From Ashinkailepas kermadecensis (taxonomy: Eukaryota > Arthropoda > Thecostraca > Neolepadidae): a DNA stretch of 64,000 nt. The notes under the pieces were generated by a model. It ran no database searches, had not been told where the DNA came from, and saw only the letters and a list, made by a program, of their open reading frames with translations. The stretch lies in contig JAOTOM010005132.1 of assembly GCA_034440615.1 (NCBI GenBank), positions 124,001 through 188,000 of the forward strand, written 5' to 3'. Positions 22,336-32,654 of the stretch are shown piece by piece (the stretch's first letter is position 1; every line of letters starts with the position of its first letter). The position numbers and the translations under genes were made by a program.

Positions 22336-22424
22336 GGTTGTTAATTCTGGCTCTACCACGCACTCAGCAGCTGAGGACATACGGCGTCGCCTGCCTCCCA
22401 CCCTGACAGGCAGGGCGGGCACCG

Positions 22425-22492
22425 GGGGAATCCATCCACGTGCCTTAGGCATTCCAGACGCTTATCTTAGCCACTAAGCTACCAACGCCCTG
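22425..22492 (-). mobile_element. Degenerate tRNA-derived SINE head
   Basis: The minus strand shows GTTGGTAGCTTAGTGGCTAAG (box A-like) and GCGTCTGGAATGCC, matching word for word the order in the head at 5161-5240. Box B is decayed (GTGGATGGATTCCCCC). Confidence 0.45.
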
Positions 22493-24095
22493 GAGACGGA
22501 GACGGAGCTGGAGACGGAGACGGAAACATATCCAAGGGGCGAAACAACATGTATTATGCTCTGGGATTATCTGAATGATCCGATGACAAAACAGGTTGTC
22601 GCCAAGGAAGCGGCTGGAACAGGCACGTAGTGATGAGAACGTGTGTGAAGAATCATGTGAGCTACGTCCAGATATGCAAAAACACATTCCTTTCCATTAT
22701 CATGTGCATGTATAGCGCCATTGAGAGCGTATATTTAAGTGCACATGACGTCACGGTGCGCAGCGGTCGCATGGACTGATGTACAGGTGTTCTTAAGCGG
22801 TCAAAGACCGACTGCGTATACATAGAAACAGCCATCATGGTTTGGGCCGTTCATTCCGCCGTTTCCAGTACGTTTAGCTGGAATGCTGCTCGGGATTACC
22901 TGAGATAACCAGGATCCATGACAACCAGAGCCTCCTGCATTGACCATGAGTCGACCACGGGATGGCTTAAGATAATCAGGATAATAGGGATGACATGAGA
23001 TGATCAGGGTCCGTGGCGAGTCCATGGCGACTCGAATGCTGCTCGGGATGACGTAAGACAATCAGGGTCCATGGCAAGCAGAGCCGGTTGCGGGGACCCC
23101 GGGTTCCCAAACCAGTCGGAAAAGTGCAATGAAGAGACGAAATTTTATTCGATAACATAGCGTGACATTATGGAGGTCGTGTACAGTGGACCCCAGCCAA
23201 GCACCCTTCCCCCCCCAGCGAAACATAATCAAGTCCCCAACAAAGCACCCTCCCACCCACCACACAAGTATCCTCCCCCCCCCAACAAAGCACCCTCCCA
23301 CTTCACGCCCCAGCCAAACACCCTCGCCACGGTAGGCTATCCCAACCAAACGTTGCAATCAGATGTTCTTCAGATGTTGGTACGCATTTCTCCGGTGATA
23401 TTTTGTAAGTCTTCGGAGGGAGAAAGACCAATAAAATGTTCCCCCAATTCATGGGTATCACCTGCCTAATAATGGTGGTCACTATTGAACGAAAAGAAAC
23501 AAGTGCCTGCCGGATTTCGAACATGCAATCTCTTCGTTGGAAATACAAAAACGTGACCTAAGGGCGCCGAAATGCATGCATCCCAGCAAATATTTTGCTT
23601 TTTTGATAGGTCTTGGCTATTCTAGCTATGCCTCCAGTCTAAATAAAATTAATGTCATCCCCAGTTATTGGGAAGTCGAGAGCATTGAACATTTGAACTT
23701 TACCTAGGAGGTTATCTAGATCAACCAACGACGTCAGTACCGGACCATTATATCGAGGTTTACATCTAACTAAGTTCCTAACGACTGCCCAGTATATATT
23801 TCACGACTCTTAATCTCAAACATCATGTTGGGACATCTGAACCAAATTCCCTCATAAACAGCGTGCCAAGGCAACCGCTCCCGATGTGAAAGTGCACGCT
23901 CCCTGATTTACTGACCATTTCTGTACACATGTAACGTTGTACTCTGGCGTGATGCATAACTCCTGTGCCTGTCACAGGTAACGCAAGCATTATCTTCACT
24001 GAGAAGCCATTCCTTATAAATCGGCGTGGTGCTGAGTGTTTAGCCTCATTGAGTTGATGTGATGCAAAATGTAAGGCCAGGTTAAACTGGCGTTG
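22493..24095. other. Spacer with two loose tandem repeats
   Basis: 22860-23090 holds degenerate ~45-bp units (ATAATCAGGGTCCATGGC-like). 23180-23335 holds C-rich units (CCAACAAAGCACCCTCCCAC). Otherwise nothing recognised. This is the presumed 3' flank of the lipase gene. Confidence 0.5.
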
Positions 24096-24101
24096 TTTAA
24101 T
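24096..24101 (-). terminator. Possible poly(A) signal ATTAAA of the lipase gene
   Basis: ATTAAA on the minus strand, about 185 nt after the lipase stop codon. It is the only close match to a poly(A) signal noticed within 200 nt; six-base matches are common in AT-rich DNA, so this is weak. Confidence 0.25.
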
Positions 24102-24285
24102 CCCGTCGTCCAAGCTTGTATTCCAATGCAGTTACTCAGACTATTTGTCATAGTATTTAGCTGATTTTGCCTGTCTGCCACTCATTGTACCCTTGCACGC
24201 AGGGGCTTAATCATATCCATCCTGATAGAACATTATGCTGCTGGCCAATAAGTGGTACAAACAGTTGAACGCTGCTCATTTGTCA

Positions 24286-24607
24286 TCATGTGTTGCTTAG
24301 CAACGACCAGATCCAGTTCGAGCCACGCTCGGGCTCCGATTGCACCACGGCGCCGCTCCTGGGTCCAGCACCATCTATTGTGTGTTTGTTGAACGTGAGT
24401 CTCCGGTTTCTGCCGCTGGTGGCCGCCGGCCGATCAGATGGTGCCGAGACGGGGACGGTGGCCGTTTTTGCCGGTGCTGCTGAGCGCCTCAGGCCAGCTG
24501 TTGAGCACTCCTGTCGACTGTATAGAGTGACCTCGCCATCCTTAGGTTTGATGCGGACGAACGTCTCCGAGCCGGACGGGCAGAACCGCTGAACGCTCTC
24601 CGCATTG
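24286..24607 (-). CDS. Secreted lipase, exon 9 (terminal; PLAT end and tail)
   Basis: Acceptor CTGTTACAG is followed by one base that completes a Ser codon with exon 8, then 106 codons and TGA at 24286-24288. The peptide SVQRFCPSGSETFVRIKPKD and then GEVTLYSRQEC fits the end of the PLAT domain of pancreatic-type lipases, where a final beta strand is followed by a conserved Cys pair about 20-25 residues apart. After that Cys come about 70 residues rich in Ala, Ser, Pro and Arg that I cannot match to the family; the usual C-terminus is shorter. GC-rich codon use agrees with the other exons. The plus-strand open frame over the same bases is only its antisense. Confidence 0.6.
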
Positions 24608-24984
24608 CTGTAACAGGTGCGCAATGTCAGTGGCAGAATACAATCAGCCACAGCGACGCTATGATATAGGCTGCTGTGACGGGTGAATCGACACAGTCTG
24701 CAAACTTGAAATAAGCAGCCTGCCACCGCGCAGTCCATGACATTTCACTGCAATTATAGTGTTCGTCACTGTCCACCACTTTCCACAAAATGTCCCAACA
24801 GGTTGTTTTTGATGTCGATACACTTTCAACTCTATTTCCTCACGCATGAGCTAGAACACGAGCTCTTTCATATGTGCAACAGAGCTAGGCTGCCCTCACA
24901 TCACCAGCACCAGCATGCAAGTCCCGAGTAACAGTTTCCTCTCGGTATAGCACTAAAACTGCATCCACAATGCCATTTCGGAGA

Positions 24985-25492
24985 GCAGCAGCAGGCTGCC
25001 GGGGTCGGAACCCCCTGACATGGGCCTATCCATGTCGAGCAGAGCAGCATGGAACATCAGTAGGCTACGGTCGGACCACCATTCACCTTCCCGGCCTATC
25101 CATGTCGAGCAGAGTAGCCTGCGATAGCAAGACAGCAAGAGTCGGACTCACCTTCCCGGCCTATCGATGTCGAGCAGAGTAGCCTGCAAGAGCAAGACTG
25201 CAAGGGTCGGACTCACCTTCCAGGCATGTCCATGTCGAGCAGAGTAGCCTGTGAGAGCAGCAGACTGCCAGGGCCGGATCACCACTCACCTTCCCGGCCT
25301 ATCGATGTCGAGCAGAGTAGCCTGCCAGAGCAAGACTGCAAGGGTCGGACTCACCTTCCAGGCATGTCCATGTCGAGCAGAGTAGCCTGTGAGAGCAGCA
25401 GACTGCCAGGGCCGGATCACCACTCACCTGCCCGACCTATCGATGTCGAGCAGAGTAGCCTGCCAGAGCAAGACTGCAAGGGTCGGACTCAC
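24985..25492. repeat. 65/73-bp array copied from the lipase exon 8 / intron junction
   Basis: On the minus strand each unit contains the last ~55 nt of exon 8 (GCTACTCTGCTCGACATGGA, then CATGCCTGGAAG) plus the first ~15 nt of the intron. Intact donors AG|GTGAGT recur at 25427, 25354, 25289, 25216 and 25151, with GTGAAT at 25086 and a decayed copy near 25020. Spacing alternates 65 and 73 bp, so the array is built of ~138-bp dimers (ATGGACATGCC and ATCGATAGGTC subtypes). Most units also carry CAG just before GCTACT, where the true exon has CAC. Each unit therefore looks like a 32-nt mini-exon with acceptor and donor. Confidence 0.92.
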
Positions 25493-25699
25493 CTTCCAGG
25501 CATGTCCATGTCGAGCAGAGTAGCGTGCGAGAGCAGCAGACTGCGGTCGGGGCACCAGAGCAGGCAGGGCAGAGCCAGTCCCGCCAGACCCCTGCCGGCC
25601 TCCTCCCACGAGACGAGCACGCGCGTCACGGGGCCCAGGTCGACCGGCGTGCGCTTCAGGTAGCTGACGGTGGTGCCGTGCTGTACGCTGGTCGACTCC
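25493..25699 (-). CDS. Secreted lipase, exon 8 (PLAT domain, second half)
   Basis: Acceptor CCGCCGCAG, donor GGAAG|GTGAGT. It starts in phase 2 (completing a Glu codon with exon 7) and ends in phase 2, which fits exon 9. The peptide TVSYLKRTPVDLGPVTRVLV then SWEE matches the 'TxSFLIxxxxDLGxxxxVxxxW' strand pair of lipase PLAT domains. LLWCPDRSLLLSHATLLDMD is in the place of the next strands before the Cys of exon 9. The 3' end is the source of the tandem array that follows in the intron, so the exact donor used could vary. Confidence 0.68.
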
Positions 25700-25917
25700 C
25701 TGCGGCGGTGACGTCACCAAACAATCAGCTGGCGCCCGCCGACAGCGGCGTCGGGCGACGGCTAACGTGTGTGTTTCCACGGACGGTGGCCAGGGATGTC
25801 GATGGTGATGAGAGGGGAATATCTCACATGTGCGTATACCCATAGTGTGGCGGCGATGATGGGGTGCAAGTTGGGTCCGTTCAAATCACCCGCATAGCAC
25901 GACCGTTCCAATAACTT

Positions 25918-26640
25918 GTTGTGAGTACCTTACGGTCGTCCGGTCCGGTGTTGTGAGTACCTTACAGTCGTCTGGTCCGGTGTTGTGAGTACCTTACAGT
26001 CGTCTGGTCCGGTGTTGTGAGTACCTTACGGTCGTCCGGTCCGGTGTTGTGAGCACCATACGGTCGTCCGGTCCGGTGTTGTGAGTACCTTACGGTCATC
26101 CGGTCCGGTGTTGTGAGTACCTTGCAGTCGTCTGGTCCGGTGTTGTGAGTACCTTACAGTCGTCCGGTCCGGTGTTGTGAGTACCTTACAGTCGTCCGGT
26201 CCGGTGTTGTGAGTACCTTACAGTCGTCTGGTCCGGTGTTGTGAGTACCTTACAGTCGTCTGGTCCGGTGTTGTGAGTACCTTACAGTCGTCTGGTCCGG
26301 TGTTGTGAGTACCTTACGGTCGTCCGGCCCGGTGTTGTGAGTACCTTACGGTCGTCCGGCCCGGTGTTGTGAGTACCATACGGTCGTCCGGCCCGGTGTT
26401 GTGAGTACCTTACGGTCGTCCGGCCCGGTGTTGTGAGTACCTTACAGTCGTCTGGTCCGGTGTTGTGAGTACCTTACAGTCGTCTGGTCCGGTGTTGTGA
26501 GTACCTTGCAGTCGTCCGGCCCGGTGTTGTGAGTACCTTACAGTCGTCCGGCCCGGTGTTGTGAGTACCTTGCAGTCGTCCGGCCCGGTGTTGTGAGTAC
26601 CATGTATTCGTCCTGTCCCGTGTTGTCCGGTGTTCGGTGT
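25918..26640. repeat. 32-bp minisatellite, about 22 units
   Basis: Unit GTGTTGTGAGTACCTTACAG plus TCGTCTGGTCCG, with ACAG/ACGG/GCAG and CTGG/CCGG variants interspersed along the array. It lies in intron 7 of the lipase gene. It has no unique spacers, so it is not CRISPR-like. Confidence 0.95.
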
Positions 26641-27716
26641 TGTCCGATGCTGATGCCGACACGATACTAATATGATGATCAATATAGTATCTAAAAGGGC
26701 GTATGAATCAAAAACACGTGTTGCATTTCAAATGGTTGGGAAAATCCACGTGAAGTTAGCATATTGCTGAAATTAAGCCTGGGTTTTTCTGAATGGTATT
26801 CCAAGAGGTTGGAATTATGCCTCTGCTAAGACATGCACGTTTAGTGTTTTGAATGAATTAGTAATTCTGCGAATAATTCATGAATAAAGTGTGAACTGCA
26901 CTTGGAGGTCTACATATGTCCCCAAACATGGAGCTTTTGCAGTTACCCTGACTTCATTTTGAGTCCAATACAACTAATCTAAAAGATTATAATATCAAAG
27001 TTTTATTTCCCTTGCATCACATGAATTACTTAGAAACCTTGATGCGGCTCCACGCTTGCTTGTTTTGCTACTGGATTAAAAGATAATTGAATTATTTAGG
27101 TCAAAGTACTGTACTAAGTATTTATTCAACCAAGTTCCTGACAAGGAGATAACTGACCAATCAACTTCAGAGTTGGTAAGACGATGGACAACACCATCAA
27201 ATTAAATTGGGTAGGAATCTTGCATTATGTCGAATTATTGAGAATCCGTTGTTGATGTTAAGTGGTTCATGTAAGGTACACTTACTTAGAAGTTACAAGT
27301 TCAGGTATTTATATTCCTACGCAGTATATGTTTAAGAGAAGGGCAATTCTCATTCATATCATTCCATACTAATTCTAACGTTTCCCCGTCGAGTTTGAGC
27401 CTGTCCATATCTCAACAGAAGAATACAATTTGGCAATGCAACTGCAGTTGGGAAATACAAATATTGGATACAAACTTGCATTAACCCTGATTTAGAAGCA
27501 CACAGACGAAGGAAGGTGAAGAGCTGGTGAATGAAATGAAACCACAAAATTGAGAGCTTAAGTTCATGTCACTGCTGGTTAGGCTTACATATCTCGACGT
27601 GAAGCAGAGGTGCAAGTTTTATCTCCCGCCGGGGTGCGTTCTTATCAAATACCAAAACATGTGTCGAGGCCAGTGGACGGACATTTACGATGCACAATGC
27701 AACACACTCAACTCAC
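26641..27716. other. Lipase intron 7, AT-rich remainder
   Basis: AT-rich unique sequence between the 32-bp array and exon 7. No exon or mobile element recognised. Confidence 0.5.
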
Positions 27717-27843
27717 TCCGGAGGCAGTCGAAACTTCTCCAGCTTTCCTCTGGGTCCATACAGCGACACGACGAAGTGCCCCTTGACTTCCCGCCTCTTC
27801 CTGTCCGGATCGGCCAGCGTAAAGCTGACGCGATAGTGACGCA
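27717..27843 (-). CDS. Secreted lipase, exon 7 (PLAT domain, first half)
   Basis: Acceptor GGTTTTTTCAG, donor CCGGA|GTGAGT, 127 nt. The peptide HYRVSFTLADPDRKRREVKG then HFVVSLYGPRGKLEKFRLPP has the typical start of the PLAT domain of pancreatic-type lipases (HY-x-V...G-x-F-x-V-S-L-Y-G). That domain places the lipase on lipid or partner surfaces. Phase 1 at the start joins exon 6 (T|TG), and phase 2 at the end joins exon 8 (GA|G). Codon use is GC-rich. A LINE relic of opposite orientation begins only about 55 bp upstream of the acceptor. Confidence 0.75.
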
Positions 27844-27897
27844 CTGAAAAAACCGAATGCCATTCGAGCCAACTCATACAATGGTGATGCACTAAAA

Positions 27898-28860
27898 AGG
27901 ATGGGTCGAAACACGAGGCAAAGGTAGGCATCGGCATCACTGGACCAGGTCTCGGACTTTCCAAGCGTCTACCGGATAACTTCTCCATCTACTCCGCTGA
28001 AGCAATGGCCATTCTGTCCGCTATCACCATTCTCAAGAGGCGTAAAGCTAGAAACGTAGTAATTTGCTCAGACTCCAAATATGTCATCCAGTTAATTAGC
28101 AACACCCACGACTGTCCACATCACTTCATTGATATAATCCAATAACTCGTGACCCATAACGTAAACATGAACTTTTCCTTCCTCTGGATTCCGGGCCACG
28201 CCAACATCCCAGGTAACGAAGAAGCAGACGGACTCGCAAAGCAAGCCGTAGCATTGAACACTTACCATAGCGTGGAATATTCGGTAGACGATTTCAAAGC
28301 ACTTCTACAACGCCACATTCGCCAACATCAACAGAACACATGGACACAACACAAGAACACAAATCCAACCACACCCACGCAATCAAACCAACAATAGGCA
28401 CATGGAAGACATCAAATCACTCTCACCGACAAAAGGAGGTCATCCTCACTAGACTTAGAACTGGTTGCACGAAACTAACACAGCCTCAATTAGAGGGCGA
28501 CCAATATACAACACCGCACTGCGGCACCTGCAACACGACGTTAAGCATAGGCCACATCCTGCTAGACTGTAGCAGCTTTAGCTCTCAAAGACAACCACCT
28601 GAGGCATTCTGCCAAAGAGAGGGCATCACCATATCGCTTCCATCGCTTCTTGGTGACAAGTACCCATAATCCTTCAATTGCTATTTGAATATCTGTATGC
28701 AACAAAACTAGCAGGAGCACTGTAGGCACCACACCACCAACACTCACATGAACTCTCAATACATGACCGCGAAACACTCGTAGAAAACACGTAAATAGCC
28801 ATCCCCGCATGGCGTCGGACGTACATGAGCCGATTTGCTTCTCAATTATAAATAAATGGC
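27898..28860 (+). mobile_element. 5'-truncated I-type LINE (RNase H and 3' end)
   Basis: Starts inside the RNase H domain (DGSKHEAKVGIGITG), then YSAEAMAILSAI, VVICSDSKYVIQ and FLWIPGHANIPGNEEADGLA: the D-E-D and H blocks of RNase H. A stop (TAA near 28142) interrupts the frame. Further on, CGTCNTTLSIGHILLDC is the C-terminal zinc motif common after RNase H in these elements, ending near GDKYP. The 3' UTR is AT-rich. The element is dead and 5'-truncated, inserted in lipase intron 6 opposite to the gene. Confidence 0.8.
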
Positions 28861-29030
28861 TAACGTAAACAAAAAAACATAAACAAAAAAAATTAACTAA
28901 AAATTAGCATAACGTAAAACGAGTACCCAGAGGAGCCATCGGACGTAGATGAGCCGATTTGCCTTGCAACTCATAACGTAAACGGCTACCCAGTTTACAG
29001 CGGATGTAGAAGAGTCGAATTGTAAAACAT
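28800..29030 (+). repeat. 3' repeat of the LINE relic (three decaying units)
   Basis: GGACGTACATGAGCCGATTT (about 28813), GGACGTAGATGAGCCGATTT (about 28943) and GGATGTAGAAGAGTCGAATT (about 29001) show the 3' end of the element in tandem, each followed by AT-rich sequence with AACGTAAA. Confidence 0.65.
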
Positions 29031-29699
29031 CGTACTAACCCAACTGACAACCCGGCATGGCATGCTTAGACTAACCCGCTACTCACAACTAACACGCGGC
29101 GGCCGGCGTGGTAGGCGGTGTGGACAATTACCTCCTTGTTCGCACGGTCAAGATCCCTCGGTGCTCTTCGATAAGAGTAGACTAAAGCCGGCACCCTGGC
29201 AAAATCAACTTCTCGCCACTCTCAAAACGCCCCCACCCCACCCAAACTACGAATTATTTTGTGGAGGAGTAAAGTAAAACTAAACCATTTATACATCAGG
29301 GAGATGTCCCAAACCCAGACCGTCGACTTCAGCACCAAAAATATCACGCAAACTATAACGTAAAATTCCTTAATGTAAATGTTCACTTGCCTGCACCTTG
29401 ATCGCAAACGCTCGCTTTATAGACAGCCATGTAACGTACTCGCTTTAAAGGCGGCGCAAATGACCTTCATGGTCCGGCACGCCTAAAAAATCACTATCCC
29501 CATCCCCCTGCACTAAAAACGCGGCCATCTACGGACTAACGGTCCCAATATTGCCGCGCCGAGGAAAACCATAGCCATACAGGAGCGCATTGAGAATCGG
29601 AATGTGCATGAATGTGCATAATTATAATTAGGGAAGCTGCGCGAATGTGCATAATTATACCAGCGAACAGCAACCAGAGAATGAACGAAAGCCGCAAGA
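29031..29699. other. Lipase intron 6, nothing recognised
   Basis: Mixed sequence without gene or repeat that could be identified. Confidence 0.4.
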
Positions 29700-29905
29700 T
29701 TATACACACGCAAAGACACACCCACACACCACACCCACACCCACACCCACACACACACACACACACCTGCACACCCACACACACACACACACACACACAC
29801 ATCTACACATTCATACACATGCACCCATACACATGCACATGCACATACACACAGCACACAGCACGCAGCACACAGCACACAGCGCACAGCACACAACACA
29901 CAGCA
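29700..29905. repeat. (CA)n / ACACCC microsatellite
   Basis: CACACCCACACCC, then (CA)n, then ATACACATGCACATG and CACAGCACA variants, about 200 bp in total. Confidence 0.95.
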
Positions 29906-30005
29906 TCGAGTTTTGGAACATGATCCGAATAGCTTTGAGTTTAGTCAAGACGCGCATCAGTCTGTTTCATTCCTAGTCATAGTCAGTCCATTCGCACCGA
30001 GACGG

Positions 30006-30540
30006 CAGCTGGTGTCGTCCACGATATCTCGAACATGACCTAACACCCTCCTGTCACAGATTTTGATGAAAATTGGTATACAGGGTTATCTGAGGCCCTG
30101 AAACGATTTTTGAGCTTTTTAGCTCAATCAGAGCAGCGGTTCACGAGTTATTGCCTGCGGCATTTTTCTGAATTCGCACTGAAGGTCAAACTTCCAGAGC
30201 CAATATCTTAGTGTTATGTAGAGATAAATTATGAAAATTCCATATCATTGGAATCGCAATGAACTCATCTTTCGATTACTGAAGTCAGTTGTTTTATTTG
30301 TGCAAAATTTGAAAATATGACCCCGTGACCTCGGATAACGTGACCTGTGGTGACCCCTAGTACAATGATATTGATATAATTATTTTTGTAGAATGAAAGC
30401 GTCATGATTTATCTTCCTGATGAAAAAATAAAAACCATGTATATTAAGCGCCTAATACCAGTTTCTGTGACAAATATTGCCTGACTTATGCGAAAAATGC
30501 CGCTTAAATAGGCCTGCCGTTCAGTAAGCTTTGTTTTCCG
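30006..30540 (+). repeat. Left long terminal inverted repeat
   Basis: Partner of 32120-32654. Similarity ends soon after AGTAAGCTTTGT at about 30530. Confidence 0.85.
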
Positions 30541-30993
30541 GTTCTTCGAAAGAGTGCAACATCGTAGTGTGCTACGGATGTGTTTGGCAAATTTTGCTAA
30601 GCCTCTTAATCTTATTTCCAACACTAAACTCACATTTAGACCAGGCTGGGATACGATTAAATGTCAGATGTGCAACATTACCTGATGCACACCGGTAAGT
30701 ACGCACGGGCTTCAGAGGACAGTGGACGTTCGGCAGTCGACATCCACGCAGACCCCAGTTGGTACGAAACGGGATAGCGTTATCTGTGAACTTTGATCCC
30801 AGTTTACGCTGCCTTGTCGTTTATCCCCGCTGTCTACGGGGGGGGGGGTCTAGTTACGCCGCGTAAACCGACCGGGCTGACTCGAGCGGAGCGATAAAAT
30901 AAGGGATCCCCTCATGAAACCGTGAGCGTGGAATCGGAATCGTGTGCTCAGTCGATGCCAGGCACGAGGTGAAGAGGTCTGGTTCTTAACAAA

Positions 30994-31311
30994 GTGAAAC
31001 GGTGCTGGCTTATCCTGGTATTTCGCAAGGCCGGAGCGATGGTACGGCGCTGCTGTTCTGATCCGTATAAGTGCCATACATCTCATATAACTAAAGGTGT
31101 GAGGCCACCATCTGAGCAACTGGTCGAACTGGTGAATGACAGTCGAATTCAGAAGGACGTTTTCCTGTGCACGAACTGCATTGGAAGGTTGCTTAAGGAT
31201 CCTAAAAGTCTACCATTGCAAGAGGTATCGCCGGTTCAGTTAAGTGACTCCAGCAGCCAAACTTCCAGCGGAAGTTTGGCCGACAGCGATTCTCGAGAGC
31301 AGTTACGGTGA
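30994..31311 (+). CDS. Small ORF in the long-TIR element, Cys/His motif
   Basis: 105 codons; ATG at 30994, or Met16 as the start. Residues 19-31 read RCCSDPYKCHTSH, and residues 57-65 read FLCTNCIGR. Cys20/21-Cys27/His28 and Cys59-x2-Cys62 could bind zinc. The C-terminal 40 residues are Ser-rich. I do not recognise a named family, although C-(N/D)-P-(F/Y)-x-x-H ... C-x2-C heads occur, from memory, in uncharacterised invertebrate proteins. Its position between the TIRs suggests an element gene, perhaps the DNA-binding start of a lost transposase. It may equally be non-functional. Confidence 0.4.
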   Translation: MKRCWLILVFRKAGAMVRRCCSDPYKCHTSHITKGVRPPSEQLVELVNDSRIQKDVFLCTNCIGRLLKDPKSLPLQEVSPVQLSDSSSQTSSGSLADSDSREQLR

Positions 31312-32119
31312 AAGGTACACAGCGGTTCCACAGATTCTCGTCCTCAGACCTCACGTCCATCGCGGTGCACGAACTCTCCAGTGACCCGGGACGTGTCGTG
31401 AGTGAGCAAGAAGTGAAGTGCTATGAGAGAACGCTATCCCTCTGGACCGTACATGTGCAATGGTGCATACGTATGCACTATGCAATGAATAACAAAATCG
31501 TTCATTTGCCAACATATGTGTGTGCGTGTGTGAGCAGGAAAAAGTATTAGGACTACGGGCGTAATTGGGCGTCTCTGCCTGTGGTTTTTATGCTATTAAT
31601 AAACGAAATAAACTAGTGCGTCACAATGCCATTGTCCTATGAATTATGTCGATTTTTAATGGTTGCATAGCATTTATAAAGTGTGACAAGTTCACATGTC
31701 TCAATATGTTTGTGAAATATAGTTCTGTTCAGTGAAATATGCAAGAAATGAGCATGTTTGTGTTTGATTTAATTACGTCGCCAATCTGATGATTTGCAAA
31801 AACTGCTTCTCCTCGTTGTTTCGCCGGACTATTAGCCCAGAATACAGCGTCAAGATTTGATCTCTCTTGCGTTTAGGCAACGAATTTGCGGTCATAGTGT
31901 TCATGCCTAGCTTTCTGAAGCGGACACAAACTTGGAAAATGGCAACCATTCATCCCCTATGCGTAATATCTTTAAACGATGTTTGCTGTTGGCTATATCA
32001 GCCATGCTTAGTCAAAATATGTCTGCGTTGGATATGAGAAGCAAGTGACTTAGCAACATATGTAAAATGTCTCGGTACTATACTTGGTATTGTACGCTTC
32101 AGAGGCACCGGCGAGACAA

Positions 32120-32654
32120 AGCTTACTGAATAGCCAGCCAATTTAGGCGGCTTTTTTCGCATAGGTCAGTCAATATTTGTTACAGAAACTGGTATTAGGC
32201 GTCTAATATACATTATTTTTATTATTGTCATCAGAAAGATAAATGATGAGGCTTTCGTTTTATATAAATAATTATATCAATATCGTTGTACTAGGGGTTA
32301 CCACAGGTCACTTTACCCGAGGTCACGGGGTCATATTTTAAAAATGTCCACGAAACCAAAAACTGACCCCGGGAATTGAACGATGAGCTCATTGCGATTC
32401 CAACGATATATAATTTTTCTAATTTATATCTACACTACGCTAAGATATCGGCTCTCAAAGTTTGACCTTCAGTGCGAACTTAGAAAAACGCCGCAGGCTA
32501 TAATTCGTGAACCGCTGCTCCGATTGAGCTGAAATGATCAACAATCGTTTCAGGGCCTCAGATAACCCTGTATACCAATTTTCATCAAAATCTGTGACAT
32601 GAGGGTGTTAATTTTGAAAATTCGTGTTTGAGATATGGTGGACGGCACCAGCTG
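32120..32654 (-). repeat. Right long terminal inverted repeat
   Basis: Inverted copy of 30006-30540. One arm has a small extra segment near its outer end (AATTTTCAAAATTAACACC on the minus strand) compared with the left arm. Confidence 0.85.

Larger units (their letters stand above)
30006..32654. mobile_element. DNA element with ~530-bp terminal inverted repeats
   Basis: 30006-30540 and 32120-32654 are inverted copies of each other. Both begin CAGCTGGTG(T/C)CGTCCAC and share GTCACAGATTTTGATGAAAA, GGTATACAGGGTTATCTGAG, GTCAAACTT, ATATGACCCCGTGACCTCGG and GCCTAATACCAGTTTCTGT, with scattered mismatches and small indels. About 1.6 kb of internal sequence contains a small frame with paired Cys residues. 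No clear target-site duplication was found. The arms are too long for a MITE and no recognised transposase is present. Inserted in lipase intron 6. Confidence 0.8.

Noticed and set aside
24290..24592. Plus-strand frame opposite lipase exon 9
   Set aside because: Antisense shadow. The minus-strand frame has the acceptor, matching phase and family residues.
25918..26640. CRISPR-like array of 32-bp units
   Set aside because: Units are contiguous with no spacers and the context is an animal intron.
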